NCBI RefSeq assembly: GCF_028657195.3
Contig: NZ_JANCPR020000009.1
Span: 1 to 64,000, forward strand
Direction of reading: 5' to 3'
Length of the DNA: 64,000 bases
From: Streptomyces iconiensis
Lineage (GTDB): Bacteria > Actinomycetota > Actinomycetes > Streptomycetales > Streptomycetaceae
The notes beneath the pieces were generated by a model. It made no database searches, was not told the DNA's origin, and worked only from the letters and a program-made list of their open reading frames with translations. Positions 8,428 through 16,381 of this stretch are shown here, piece after piece; the stretch's first letter is position 1; every line of letters begins with the position of its first letter. The translations under genes were made by a program, and so were the position numbers.

Positions 8428-10242
8428 ATGTTCACCACCCGACCAACCCTGCACGGCACCTTCGGCATGGTGTCCTCGACCCACTGGCTCGCCTCGCAGT
8501 CCGGCATGGCCGTACTGGAGAACGGTGGTAACGCCTACGACGCCGCGGTGAGCGCCGGTTTCGTACTCCACGTCGTCGAGCCGCATCTCAACGGCCCTGC
8601 GGGTGAGGTCCCTGTGCTGGTGGCACCGGCTGACGGCGAGGTACGGGTGCTGTGCGGGCAGGGCGTGGCCCCGGCCGGAGCGACGGTCGCGCACTACCGT
8701 TCGCTCGGGCTGTCCCTCATACCCGGGACGGGCCCGTTGGCTGCCGCTGTGCCGGGGGCGTTCGACGCGTGGATGGTGCTGTTGCGCGATTACGGCACCA
8801 TGCCGCTGTCCGACGTGCTCAAGTACGCCATCGACTACGCCGAGAACGGTCATCCGGTCATGGCGCGCGTAGGGGACACCGTGGAGACCGTTCGCGGTCT
8901 CTACGAGAGCGAATGGACCTCTTCGGCTGACATCTATCTGCCGGACGGCGCGTCACCGCGCGCCGGGGAACTGTTCCGCAACCGGGCGTTGGCGGCGACC
9001 TGGCGGCGTCTGATCGCGGAGGCGACCTCAGCGGCCGGCGGAGCCGACGGGTGCAGGACCGCCCAGATCGAGGCCGCGCGGCGCGTCTGGCGTGAGGGTT
9101 TCATCGCGCACGCGCTCGTGGCACAGGCGGGGCGCCCCACCCTGGACAGCTCAGGGGAACGGCACACCGGAACCCTGAGCCTCGCCGACCTCGCCGCCTG
9201 GGAGGCCACGTACGAGCGACCCGCGACGTACGACTGGAACGGTTGGACCCTGTGCAAGGCGGGCGGCTGGAGCCAAGGGCCCACGCTCCTCCAGCAGTTG
9301 GCGCTTCTTCCGCCCGAGCTGCCCGCGTACGGGTCGGCCGAGTACGTCCATCTCCTCATCGAGGGCAGCAAGCTCGCCATGGCGGACAGAGAGGCATGGT
9401 ACGGAGACGCCCTGGCCGAGGGTGTGCCCCTGGACGCGCTGCTGTCGGACAGCTACAACGCCGGCCGGCGGGCGCTCCTCACCGGCGAGGCGTCGTACGC
9501 GCTGCGGCCAGGACGCCCCGGCGGGCGGGAGCCCCGGCTGCCCTCGCATGTGCGAGCCGTCGCCGAAGTCCCCCGGCCCTGCGCGCCCGGACTCCCCGCA
9601 GGGATCGGCGAACCCACGGTCGCGCCGGACGGAACCACCCGCGGCGACACCTGCCACCTGGCCGCCGTCGACCGCTGGGGCAACATGGTGTCGGCCACGC
9701 CCAGCGGCGGCTGGCTGCAATCCAACCCCGTCGTACCGGAGTTGGGCTTCCCCCTCGGCACTCGCCTCCAGATGGCCTGGCTGGAAGAGGGCCTGGCCAA
9801 CTCCCTCACACCGGGGCGGCGCCCCCGTACGACGCTGACGCCTTCGGTGGCCCTGCGCAACGGAGTGCCGTTCCTCGCGTTCGGCTCCCCCGGCGGCGAC
9901 TCGCAGGACCAGTGGCAGACGCACTTCTTCCTCACCGTCGCACTGAACGCCCCCGCCCGCGGCCCCCTCGACCTGCAAGCCGCGATCGACGCCCCCAACT
10001 GGCACCAGGAGAGCTTCCCCAGCTCCTTCTACCCACGCGCCACCCGTCCTGGCAGCGTCACGATCGAGTCCCGCATGGATGAGGCAGTGCTCCAGGACCT
10101 GCGACAACGCGGACACGACATCACACTGGCCGACGCCTGGTCCGAAGGCAGACTGAGCGCCGTCGCCCGCGATCCCGAAACCGGCGTCCTCTCCGCAGGA
10201 GCAAACCCCCGCGGCATGCAGGGCTACGCAACCGGCCGCTGA
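8428..10242 (+). CDS. Gamma-glutamyltransferase family protein (Ntn hydrolase)
   Basis: About 604 aa, with the gamma-glutamyltranspeptidase fold order: N-terminal ASQSGMAVLENGGNAYDAAVSAGFVLHVVEPHLNGPAGE, then after residue ~400 the autoprocessing/nucleophile region DTCHLAAVDRWGNMVSATPSGGW. The Thr of DTCH is the expected N-terminal nucleophile of the small subunit. GSPGGDSQDQ (about residue 490) matches the C-terminal glycine-rich loop. These enzymes hydrolyse or transfer gamma-glutamyl groups, but many homologues act as acylases or peptidases. No signal peptide is visible, so it is probably cytosolic. The frame also opens at GTG 8419, but AAGGAG at 8414-8419 leaves eight bases to ATG 8428 and fits that start. 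It follows the ABC importer, suggesting it processes imported peptides or conjugates. Confidence 0.87.
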   Translation: MFTTRPTLHGTFGMVSSTHWLASQSGMAVLENGGNAYDAAVSAGFVLHVVEPHLNGPAGEVPVLVAPADGEVRVLCGQGVAPAGATVAHYRSLGLSLIPGTGPLAAAVPGAFDAWMVLLRDYGTMPLSDVLKYAIDYAENGHPVMARVGDTVETVRGLYESEWTSSADIYLPDGASPRAGELFRNRALAATWRRLIAEATSAAGGADGCRTAQIEAARRVWREGFIAHALVAQAGRPTLDSSGERHTGTLSLADLAAWEATYERPATYDWNGWTLCKAGGWSQGPTLLQQLALLPPELPAYGSAEYVHLLIEGSKLAMADREAWYGDALAEGVPLDALLSDSYNAGRRALLTGEASYALRPGRPGGREPRLPSHVRAVAEVPRPCAPGLPAGIGEPTVAPDGTTRGDTCHLAAVDRWGNMVSATPSGGWLQSNPVVPELGFPLGTRLQMAWLEEGLANSLTPGRRPRTTLTPSVALRNGVPFLAFGSPGGDSQDQWQTHFFLTVALNAPARGPLDLQAAIDAPNWHQESFPSSFYPRATRPGSVTIESRMDEAVLQDLRQRGHDITLADAWSEGRLSAVARDPETGVLSAGANPRGMQGYATGR

Positions 10243-10271
10243 CCACCCGCCCCGGACTACCCGGCCCCTCC

Positions 10272-10365
10272 TCTGAACGCCCCTCTGGGGACAGGGCTCC
10301 CCCCTGAACGCGCCTCGGGGGACAGGGCTCCCCTCTGAACGCGCCTCGGGCTACGGGCTCCACTG
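10272..10365. repeat. About 31-bp degenerate tandem repeat, three units
   Basis: Units of the form CTGAACGCGCCTCGGG followed by ACAGGGCTCCCC recur three times just after the gamma-glutamyltransferase stop, with drift between copies. The stretch is non-coding. Confidence 0.75.
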
Positions 10366-10485
10366 AGCGCCCAACTGGCCCTGGACCCGCCCCAGTTGTG
10401 CGCCAGACGAGTTGGATACGGGGTGACCGGGGCACCCGTTGGCCGGACGTGAGGTGGGCCGCTGCCCCCACCCGGTCGCGGAATG

Positions 10486-10706
10486 GCGGGGACCGCTTCA
10501 CCCAGGCTATGACCCCCGACGGCACGTGGGCCTACACGTACGACCCCCTCGGCCGCCGCCTCACCAAAACGGGCCCCGACGGCAGCGCCCTCACCTTCGC
10601 CTGGGACGGCGCGCGCATAGCGGAACAGACCGCGCCGGACGGCACGACGATGACCTGGGACTACGCCCCCGGTACCCACCGCCCCGTCACCCAGACCGAG
10701 GGTGGG
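10486..10706 (+). pseudogene. RHS/YD-repeat protein fragment
   Basis: In one frame the translation reads DRFTQAMTPDGTWAYTYD, then PLGRRLTKTGPDGSALTF and WDGARIAEQTAPDGTTMTWDY. These are consecutive YD repeats as found in RHS-type toxins and wall-associated proteins. No start, no signal or core region before it, and no toxin tip after it are present. Similarity fades after about 10706, and 10707-10946 holds nothing recognised. It is most likely the relic of a much larger, now deleted RHS gene. Residual repeats are well preserved, so the decay may be recent. Confidence 0.75.
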
Positions 10707-10946
10707 TACAGGCGGCTGGCGGAAGCGTTCGCGGACCGGTGGGATACGGAGCGGCGGCCAGGTAATGGATGGGCGCGAGCGATTCCGTCGGTGGGCACCA
10801 GTTACGGCGCATCACACTGCACCAGGCGGCCCGCACCGCACGGGCGGGCTCCAGGCCACCAACCCCGGGCCCCGCACCCGCTGAGCACACCCACTCACGC
10901 AACCGGACCCGCCCGCGCGAACGCACACCCGCGCGAGCGGACCCGT

Positions 10947-11702
10947 TCACCGATTCGTAAAGATATTCCCCTGATTCTGCCCGTGCGCGCCGCCCTGCCC
11001 CATGCCGTATTGGGCGCGGAGGCCGCTGCCGATGTCGGCGCCCTGGGGCGGGAGTTGTTCGCTGGGTTGGACGAGGGCGTAGCCGTGGCCGAGGAACGAG
11101 AGTTCCCAGCCCTCGCCCGTTTCGCCGCGGCGGCGCCAGACGCCCTGGGACGAGGTCTGGGCCTGCATTTGTACGCGCAGTGAGGTGGACCAGGCGACGA
11201 CGGCGTCGGAGTCGGCGTTGACGTAGGTGTCGGGGGTGACGTTCAGCAGCAGGGGCTGGCCCGAGGTCATCAGGGCGACCTTGCCGTGGCCCGTGATGTT
11301 GAGGTTGTACGCGCCGGTTCCTGAGATGCCGAACTGGCTGTCCACGGAGATGATCTCGTGGTGCAGCGTGGTGTCCATGGCGAGGACGTACGAGGCGTCG
11401 ACGGTGAGGCCGTCCCGCTCGACGTCCACGACGTGGATGTACTGCGCGAGGTTGGCGAGGAAGACGGAGCCCTGGCCCGAACAGCGCATCAGGGACAGCT
11501 TCTCGCGGCTGGGGCCCCGGCCGCGCCCGCGACCCTGGTACTCGGCGTCGAACTCAAGGAGGCCCTGGTAGGCGACCATGGCGCCCTTGCGGGCCAGCAC
11601 GTCGTCGTGGCCGGTCAGTGCCACCCGCAGCAACTGCGGGTTCTGTACAGCCCAACGGTCCTGCGTCTGGACCTCGGCATATCCGAAAAGCGAACTCTGC
11701 AC
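10947..11702 (-). CDS. AIM24-family protein (first of three)
   Basis: 251 aa on the minus strand, GTG start preceded by GGAGGAG. The body is an AIM24 (formerly DUF124) beta-rich domain: VLARKGAMVAYQGLLEFDAEYQG, LMRCSGQGSVFLANLAQYIHVVDVE, LTVDASYVLAMDTTLHHEI and AVVAWSTSLRVQMQ. The C-terminal 30 residues are Gly/Gln-rich. AIM24 is named for a yeast mitochondrial protein; its bacterial function is unknown. The cluster gene order is TerD-AIM24 fusion, AIM24, AIM24, all co-oriented and closely spaced (18 bp to the next upstream gene), which suggests one transcript starting near 14250. Confidence 0.88.
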   Translation of the reverse strand: MQSSLFGYAEVQTQDRWAVQNPQLLRVALTGHDDVLARKGAMVAYQGLLEFDAEYQGRGRGRGPSREKLSLMRCSGQGSVFLANLAQYIHVVDVERDGLTVDASYVLAMDTTLHHEIISVDSQFGISGTGAYNLNITGHGKVALMTSGQPLLLNVTPDTYVNADSDAVVAWSTSLRVQMQAQTSSQGVWRRRGETGEGWELSFLGHGYALVQPSEQLPPQGADIGSGLRAQYGMGQGGAHGQNQGNIFTNR

Positions 11703-11720
11703 GGCTGTTCTCCTCCCCCG

Positions 11721-12407
11721 TCAGCCCCGGACCCGGATGCGGTCCGTGCTGTCCTCGCTCGGCTGGACGACCACGAACCCCTGTCCGGAGAACGCGATCT
11801 GGTACGCCTCGCCGCTGCCGCGGCCGATGAGCGCGCCCGCCTTCATGCTGCGCTTGCCCTTCATCTTCAGGCCGCTCGACCAGGCGACGAGCGCGTCGGG
11901 ATCGACGTACGTCTCGTCCTCACCGCGCCCGCAGTCCACGACGATCGGCGCACCACGCGAGGTGAGCGCGACCCAGCCCGTGCCCCGGATGCCGACGTTG
12001 AAGAGGCCCTGTCCCGCGAACTTGGCGAGCCCCTTGACCCGTTCGACGCCCCACTGGAGGTGGGCGTCGAAGGCGAGGAGGTTGGTGCCGTTGACGGAGA
12101 GCGACTCCTCGTTGAGGTTGACGCAGACGGTGTCGGCGCCGTAATCAGCGAGGTAGAGCAGGCCGTCGCCCCGGCAGAGCATCAGCGGGTTCTTCTCGCC
12201 CGACAGCCATTGCGAGGCCATCTGCCGTACGGCGGGCGGGTTGGCCTCGTACTGCACGAAGCCCTCGTAGGCGACCATCGAGCCCGGTCGCGCGAAGAGG
12301 TCCTGGCCCGACTGCATGGCCACCTTGACCATGTGCTGGCCATGGTTCTGCATACGGGCACCGACGGGTGCGGGTGCGAAGCCCGCGAGTGCTGCTGGCT
12401 GGTTCAC
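11721..12407 (-). CDS. AIM24-family protein (second of three)
   Basis: 228 aa with a GTG start after CGAGGTG. AIM24 signature elements align with the neighbouring paralogue: DLFARPGSMVAYEGFVQYEAN, LMLCRGDGLLYLADYGADTVCVNL, LSVNGTNLLAFDAHLQWGVERVKG, DALVAWSSGLKMKGK and a conserved C-terminal end GQGFVVVQPSED, which also closes the other two paralogues. No signal peptide or membrane segment is evident. It lies 104 bp downstream of the TerD-AIM24 gene. Function is unknown; tandem paralogues suggest hetero-oligomers, which is inference. Confidence 0.88.
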   Translation of the reverse strand: MNQPAALAGFAPAPVGARMQNHGQHMVKVAMQSGQDLFARPGSMVAYEGFVQYEANPPAVRQMASQWLSGEKNPLMLCRGDGLLYLADYGADTVCVNLNEESLSVNGTNLLAFDAHLQWGVERVKGLAKFAGQGLFNVGIRGTGWVALTSRGAPIVVDCGRGEDETYVDPDALVAWSSGLKMKGKRSMKAGALIGRGSGEAYQIAFSGQGFVVVQPSEDSTDRIRVRG

Positions 12408-12511
12408 TGAGATTCACCTCGCGAGGCAGTTGAGGTCGCACCCCTGACCGGGGCCTTTCGCGGGGGCACGGGGGGTCGCCCCCCGGGGGAATGCGGCATG
12501 ACGGGCTCCCC

Positions 12512-14248
12512 CTAGACCTCGTACGGCTGGACGACGATGAAGTTCCCCGGAGCGCCCCGGAACTGGAGATTGACGGTCTCCCCGCTGTGCCCCGGATAGG
12601 CGTTGCGGTGCAGCCGCACCTGGCTGGAGACGATGACCTGCGCCGCCGCAGACCAGGCGACGACCGCCTGTGCGTCGGCGAAGGTGGTCGGTGTCACCGG
12701 AAGGACGACGGGCGTGCCCTGCGTCTTGACGACGACCGTGCCCGTACCGGTGAACTGCATGGTGAACAGGGCACCTCCGGGGATGCCGTGCCCCTCGATC
12801 CTGCGGACCTCGTGCTGCAGTGACTCGTCGAACGCCAGGACGTTCTCGGCGGAGACGCAGATCGCGTCGCCCTGCAGTTCGACCGGGTGGACATGCGCGG
12901 TGTTCTCGGCGAAAAAGACCTGGCCCTTGCCGGAGCAGCGCATGAGCTGCATCTCCTGGCCGGTCGCATTGCCGACCACCCGCCCGGTGAAGCCGGCGCC
13001 CTTGTGGGAGAAGTCGACCTTGCCCTGGTAGAGCACCATGCTGCCCTGCTTGGCGAGGACCGGCTGGCCGTCGATGCCGATGTCCGCGCGGATGAGCGAC
13101 GCGTTCTGCAACGTCCAGCGCTGCCCGGTCGGCACCTCCCGGTACTTCTCCAGCGCCGCCCCCACACCCGCCGCCGGACCCTGCGGTATGTGCGGTACGT
13201 GGGGCGCCTGCGGAGCACCCATTCCGCCCTGCCCCTGCGGCGGAGCGAACGGGTTGGACAACTGCTGCCCCGGCGGCCCCTGTTGCTGCGGCGGCTGTGC
13301 CGTCTGCGGCGGCGCAGGAGGCGCGTACGGGTTGCTGCCCACCTCCGGGAACCCGGTCTGCCCCTGCGCGGGCGGCGCGAACGCCTGCTGCGGAGGCTGC
13401 TGCCCACCAGCCGGCCCCGGCGGCCCGGGCGGCTGCGGCACCTGCGGCGTCTGAACGATCGGCGCGGCCACCGTGGGCGCACCGTGCACATCAGGCACGT
13501 AAGGCTGCTGCGGAACCTGCGGCTGCTGGGCGACTTGAGGCTGCTGGACAACCTGCGGCTGAGGCGCCTGCGGTACCTGCGCCGACCCGGACGGCGCCCC
13601 CGCGCCGGGGCCCGGCCCGGGAGGCGGCGCGAACGCCGGCGGCGCCTGCTGCACCCCGGGCCCGGGCGGCGGCGCGAACCCGGGAACGCCACCCTGGGAC
13701 CCCGGCTCGGGTTCCTCCTCCGCGACCTCACCGCCGAAGTTCTTCAGCAGCGCGTCAAGTCCGCCGTCGAAGCCCTGTCCGACGGCTGCGAACCGCCAGA
13801 TGTCGTTCTTGCGGTAGATGTCACCGAGCATCACGGCGCGCTCGGTGCTGAACTCCGAACCGTCGAAGGCGTACCGCGCGACCTCCTCGCCACCCGCGAC
13901 GATCCGGATGCAGCCGGGCCCTACCTGGGACATCTGCCCCGGTCCGTCGATCGTCGCCGTGAACGAAAGCCGCTGCACCAGCGGCGGTATCCGGTCCAGC
14001 GTCACACGGAAGGACTCGGTGTCCCCGGCCTGCGCGCCCAGGAGCTGGAGTGACTCCTCGGGGGAGGTGGGCTGGTTGAAGAAGATGAAATAGCGCTCGT
14101 CGGACAGGCGTTCTTCCCCGTCCAGCCCGAAACAGCTCATGTCGAACGAGAGACCGGCTCCGGCGATCTGTACGCCGATGTACAGGTCCGTGCCCGCCGT
14201 CAGATCACTGATCTTCGCTTTGTGGCCGCGCTGGAATTCCCTGGGCAT
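12512..14248 (-). CDS. TerD-AIM24 fusion protein with Pro/Gln-rich linker
   Basis: 578 aa. Residues 1 to about 180 form a TerD-type domain (ISDLTAGTDLYIGVQIAGAGLSFDMSCFGLDGEERLSDERYFIFFNQ; FTATIDG; RIVAGGEEVARYAFDG; MLGDIYRKNDIWRFAAVGQGFDGGLDALLKNFGGE), the calcium-binding fold of tellurite-resistance/stress proteins. Residues about 180-365 are a Pro/Gln/Gly linker with short repeats (VVQQPQVAQQPQVPQQP). Residues about 370-578 form an AIM24 domain (VLAKQGSMVLYQGKVDF; LMRCSGKGQVFFAENTAHVHPVEL; AVVAWSAAAQVIVSSQ) ending FIVVQPYEV. It heads the three-gene AIM24 group. The covalent link supports joint action of TerD and AIM24 modules, perhaps in envelope or metal stress; the role itself is not known. 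Confidence 0.9.
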   Translation of the reverse strand: MPREFQRGHKAKISDLTAGTDLYIGVQIAGAGLSFDMSCFGLDGEERLSDERYFIFFNQPTSPEESLQLLGAQAGDTESFRVTLDRIPPLVQRLSFTATIDGPGQMSQVGPGCIRIVAGGEEVARYAFDGSEFSTERAVMLGDIYRKNDIWRFAAVGQGFDGGLDALLKNFGGEVAEEEPEPGSQGGVPGFAPPPGPGVQQAPPAFAPPPGPGPGAGAPSGSAQVPQAPQPQVVQQPQVAQQPQVPQQPYVPDVHGAPTVAAPIVQTPQVPQPPGPPGPAGGQQPPQQAFAPPAQGQTGFPEVGSNPYAPPAPPQTAQPPQQQGPPGQQLSNPFAPPQGQGGMGAPQAPHVPHIPQGPAAGVGAALEKYREVPTGQRWTLQNASLIRADIGIDGQPVLAKQGSMVLYQGKVDFSHKGAGFTGRVVGNATGQEMQLMRCSGKGQVFFAENTAHVHPVELQGDAICVSAENVLAFDESLQHEVRRIEGHGIPGGALFTMQFTGTGTVVVKTQGTPVVLPVTPTTFADAQAVVAWSAAAQVIVSSQVRLHRNAYPGHSGETVNLQFRGAPGNFIVVQPYEV

Positions 14249-14763
14249 ACGAACGACCGTCCCCCGTCCCGTGTGGTGCGTGCTGGTGCCTACGGCCTGC
14301 CGCGCACAGCGCCCGCGGGCGTACGTGCCCGTCAGGCAGTGCCCACAGGCTAACGGGTGCCCCGCTGAGCCTTACCCGGCGTGCCCCAAGCCCCCCACAC
14401 ATGCCAGACCCACGCCTCCCGCCCCCCAACTGTTCACGCTCACCCTCAATCTTCCCCAGCCTTCCGCCAGGGGGTGCCCAAGGGACGGGCTCGAACTAGC
14501 CCCCCTCAGACTTTGACTCCAGGGCTGGTCCCGATACGGCCGGGGGAGTCCAGAGGGGGCGGAGCCCCTTTTGGCGGGGGGCAGTTGGGGGGCGGAGCCG
14601 CCCCAACGCCCGGCCGGCGAGGCCAACGGGGCAAGGGGCGAAGCCCCATTAGGAACGGAAAGCCGAAAACAAACGGAGGCCGAACGAGGAAGGCAGGCGC
14701 GAGCCACCTCGCGAACCGAAACCCCCATGCGCTTCGCGCCCCGCTCTTGTACGTTCACGGGCC
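14249..14763. other. 515-bp intergenic region without a recognised gene
   Basis: Lies between divergent genes (TerD-AIM24 minus, GNAT plus). It contains several short inverted G/C blocks (for example GGGGCGGAGCCCC-type sequences around 14558-14650) and no ORF with plausible protein features. Promoters for both flanking genes must be inside, but none is obvious. Confidence 0.6.
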
Positions 14764-15252
14764 GTGAAGATCAGAGACGTGAAGATCAGAGAACTGGCCT
14801 ACGACCACCCAGACGCAGTCAAGCTGACAGAAGAGGTACAGGCCGAGTACGTCGCGCGCTACGGCTCCGGCGACCGAGACCCCCTGACGCCCTCCCACTT
14901 CGCGCCGCCGGGCGGCATCTACCTCGTCGCGTACGACACGTCCGGCGCCCCCGTCGCCTCGGGCGGCTGGCGCGCGCAAAACATGACCGCGGACGGATAC
15001 GAGAAGGGCGACGCGGAGATCAAGCGCATGTACGTGACCCCGAGCGCCCGTGGGCAAGGGCTCGCGCGGAGCATCCTCGCCGCGCTGGAGGACAGCGCGC
15101 GCGAAGCGGGCCGCATCCGCGCCGTACTGGAAACAGGCACCCCGCTCCCAGAGGCCCTCGCCCTCTACACCTCCAGCGGCTACGTCACAACGACCGCTTT
15201 CGGTACGTACCGCGGACACCCGGAAAGCAGATTCTTCGCGAAGCCGCTGTAA
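14764..15252 (+). CDS. GNAT-family N-acetyltransferase
   Basis: 162 aa, GTG start. The acetyl-CoA-binding core is clear: EIKRMYVTPSARGQGLARSILAALEDSAREAG (about 78-110), preceded by the beta-strand pair GGIYLVAYDTSGAPVASGGWR and followed by VLETGTPLPEALALYTSSGYV. It would transfer an acetyl group from acetyl-CoA to an amine of unknown acceptor. It stands alone and converges with the phospholipase A2 gene, with a 29-bp perfect palindrome between them. Confidence 0.88.
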   Translation: MKIRDVKIRELAYDHPDAVKLTEEVQAEYVARYGSGDRDPLTPSHFAPPGGIYLVAYDTSGAPVASGGWRAQNMTADGYEKGDAEIKRMYVTPSARGQGLARSILAALEDSAREAGRIRAVLETGTPLPEALALYTSSGYVTTTAFGTYRGHPESRFFAKPL

Positions 15253-15262
15253 AGCAGGCGGC

Positions 15263-15291
15263 GTCCGTCGGACGCCAGGCGTCCGACGGAC
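15263..15291. terminator. 29-bp perfect palindrome, likely bidirectional terminator
   Basis: Arms GTCCGTCGGACGCC (15263-15276) and its exact reverse complement (15278-15291) flank a single A. It lies 10 bp after the GNAT stop in a convergent gene pair. There is no T-run, as is common in streptomycetes. Confidence 0.7.
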
Positions 15292-15360
15292 GGAACTCAG
15301 ACAGAACTACGGAACTACGGAACTACGGAACTGAGGGAACTGAGGGAACTCAGACAGAAC
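15292..15360. repeat. GGAACTAC/GGAACTGA short tandem repeat
   Basis: Eight- to nine-base units (GGAACTAC, then GGAACTGAG) repeat about six times and are bounded by two copies of ACTCAGACAGAAC. Non-coding. Confidence 0.8.
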
Positions 15361-15370
15361 CCAAGCGACG

Positions 15371-15907
15371 TCAGACGGACGCCAGCCCGAACGCCCGCTC
15401 AGCCTGCGGACTCTTGTTGACCGCCTGGTAATACGTCTCCGCAGCCGACACACAACTGGTCTGCCGAAGCGGAGTCTTGTACGTGTCACGACACGTACGG
15501 ACCATCTCCTCGCGGAACCTCCCGTCGATCCAGTTCTTCGTCTCCCGCGTCGGACTGAGCTTCAGCTCATGCTTGCCCCCGTAGTTGCGATAGCCGAAGT
15601 CGTGGAGGTTGCACGCGAGCTCGAAGACCTCGCGGTACGGCGTGATCGAGCTGGGCACGGAGCACCCGTCGGTCGTCCAGTTGAACGGCGCGATCCGCGG
15701 GGTCTCGGCGAACTCGCCATAGCTCAGCGACATGATCCGGTCGGCCTGTTGCCTGACGCTTCCGCCAGGTGCGCCCGCCACGCCGGACGGGGGCGAGGCG
15801 GCGTGCTGAGGCGAAGCGGCGTGCGCCTGCGCCGTACCCGTGCCGGCGAGCGTGCCGACGGTGACGAAGGCAAGGGCCACTGCTGTGCTGGGAAGCTTGG
15901 GGTGCAT
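15371..15907 (-). CDS. Secreted prokaryotic phospholipase A2
   Basis: 178 aa from ATG 15907, which follows a GGAGAA ribosome binding site. Residues 1-30 are a Sec signal peptide (LPSTAVALAFVTVGTLAGTGTAQAHA). The mature enzyme carries the bacterial PLA2 core FNWTTDGCSVPSSIT and ELACNLHDFGYRNYG, with the catalytic His-Asp dyad in the LHDFGYRNYG motif and four cysteines fit for two disulfides. It hydrolyses the sn-2 ester of phospholipids outside the cell. It is divergent from the phospholipase C gene at 16382; the shared 474-bp region carries repeated palindromes that could co-regulate the two. The frame is open further upstream but only this start gives a signal peptide. Confidence 0.9.
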   Translation of the reverse strand: MHPKLPSTAVALAFVTVGTLAGTGTAQAHAASPQHAASPPSGVAGAPGGSVRQQADRIMSLSYGEFAETPRIAPFNWTTDGCSVPSSITPYREVFELACNLHDFGYRNYGGKHELKLSPTRETKNWIDGRFREEMVRTCRDTYKTPLRQTSCVSAAETYYQAVNKSPQAERAFGLASV

Positions 15908-16019
15908 ACGTTCTCCGGTGTGCGAGGTGCCGTTCGGGACCGGCCGCGAGCGACCGTGTGGCCCTGAAAACGAGAAGCGGCGGCCCGGGTGACGTACGCC
16001 GCCACGCACACCGATGCGC

Positions 16020-16140
16020 CGCACACAAAGGAGGACCGCACGGTCCAGGAACCCACCGGCCGCGACCACGCACGAAGAACCGCACACGAAGGAGGACCGC
16101 ACGGTCCACGACTCACCCGCCGCGAGCACGCACGGAGCGG
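16020..16140. repeat. 61-bp tandem duplication carrying a GGACCG-CA-CGGTCC palindrome
   Basis: Units at 16020-16080 and 16081-16140 share most bases. Each contains a perfect 14-bp palindrome with 6-bp arms (GGACCG/CGGTCC) at 16033-16046 and 16094-16107. The two palindromes are 61 bp apart, near six helical turns, inside the divergent PLA2/PLC control region, so they are candidate operators. Confidence 0.7.
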
Positions 16141-16210
16141 CACGCACGGAGCGGCACGCACGGAGCGGCACGCACGGAGCGGCACCCACAGTGCGGCACG
16201 CACGGAGCGG
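16127..16210. repeat. 14-bp minisatellite, six units
   Basis: Unit CACGCACGGAGCGG at 16127, 16141, 16155 and 16169, a degenerate unit at 16183 and a good unit at 16197. The period is not a multiple of three and no gene is encoded. It resembles the 14-bp array at 22139-22412. Confidence 0.88.
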
Positions 16211-16341
16211 CACCCGAAAAGCGCCCCCAAAAAACACCCACACAGCGCCCCCCAAGGCCCCCCAGACGCCTCGGGGCCAGCACACATCCACCCCACGACC
16301 TTTCGCCCGTCACTTTCCTTGGATACGGTCCCTGACGCACA

Positions 16342-16363
16342 GTTCAATGGCGTGTACATGAAC
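16342..16363 (+). promoter_or_regulatory. Candidate operator upstream of phospholipase C
   Basis: GTTCA (16342-16346) and TGAAC (16359-16363) form an inverted pair separated by 12 bp, 18 bp before the GTG of the PLC gene. GTTCA is also the core of streptomycete PHO boxes, but the direct 11-bp repeat that defines them is not clear here. Confidence 0.3.
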
Positions 16364-16381
16364 CATTAGGAGGCGGCGACG

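Noticed and set aside
8212..8853. Minus-strand ORF rich in Ser-Ala-Val-Phe repeats
   Set aside because: It is the antisense of the purine-rich repeat and of the gamma-glutamyltransferase gene.
14470..14530. Possible tRNA or tRNA remnant on the minus strand (TAGTTCGAGCCC-like T-loop)
   Set aside because: The arms around the apparent TTCGA loop do not pair correctly and no acceptor, D or anticodon arm can be built.
16020..16210. CRISPR array
   Set aside because: Units are contiguous 14-bp and 61-bp tandem repeats without unique spacers, and no cas genes are present.
15371..16291. Longer phospholipase A2 with about 130 extra N-terminal residues
   Set aside because: The extension is Arg/Cys-rich and crosses the 61-bp and 14-bp tandem repeats; only ATG 15907 gives a ribosome binding site and a signal peptide.
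16342..16363. Canonical PHO box before phospholipase C
   Set aside because: GTTCA is present once on each strand but the required 11-bp direct repeat is not convincing, so it was only listed as a weak operator candidate.
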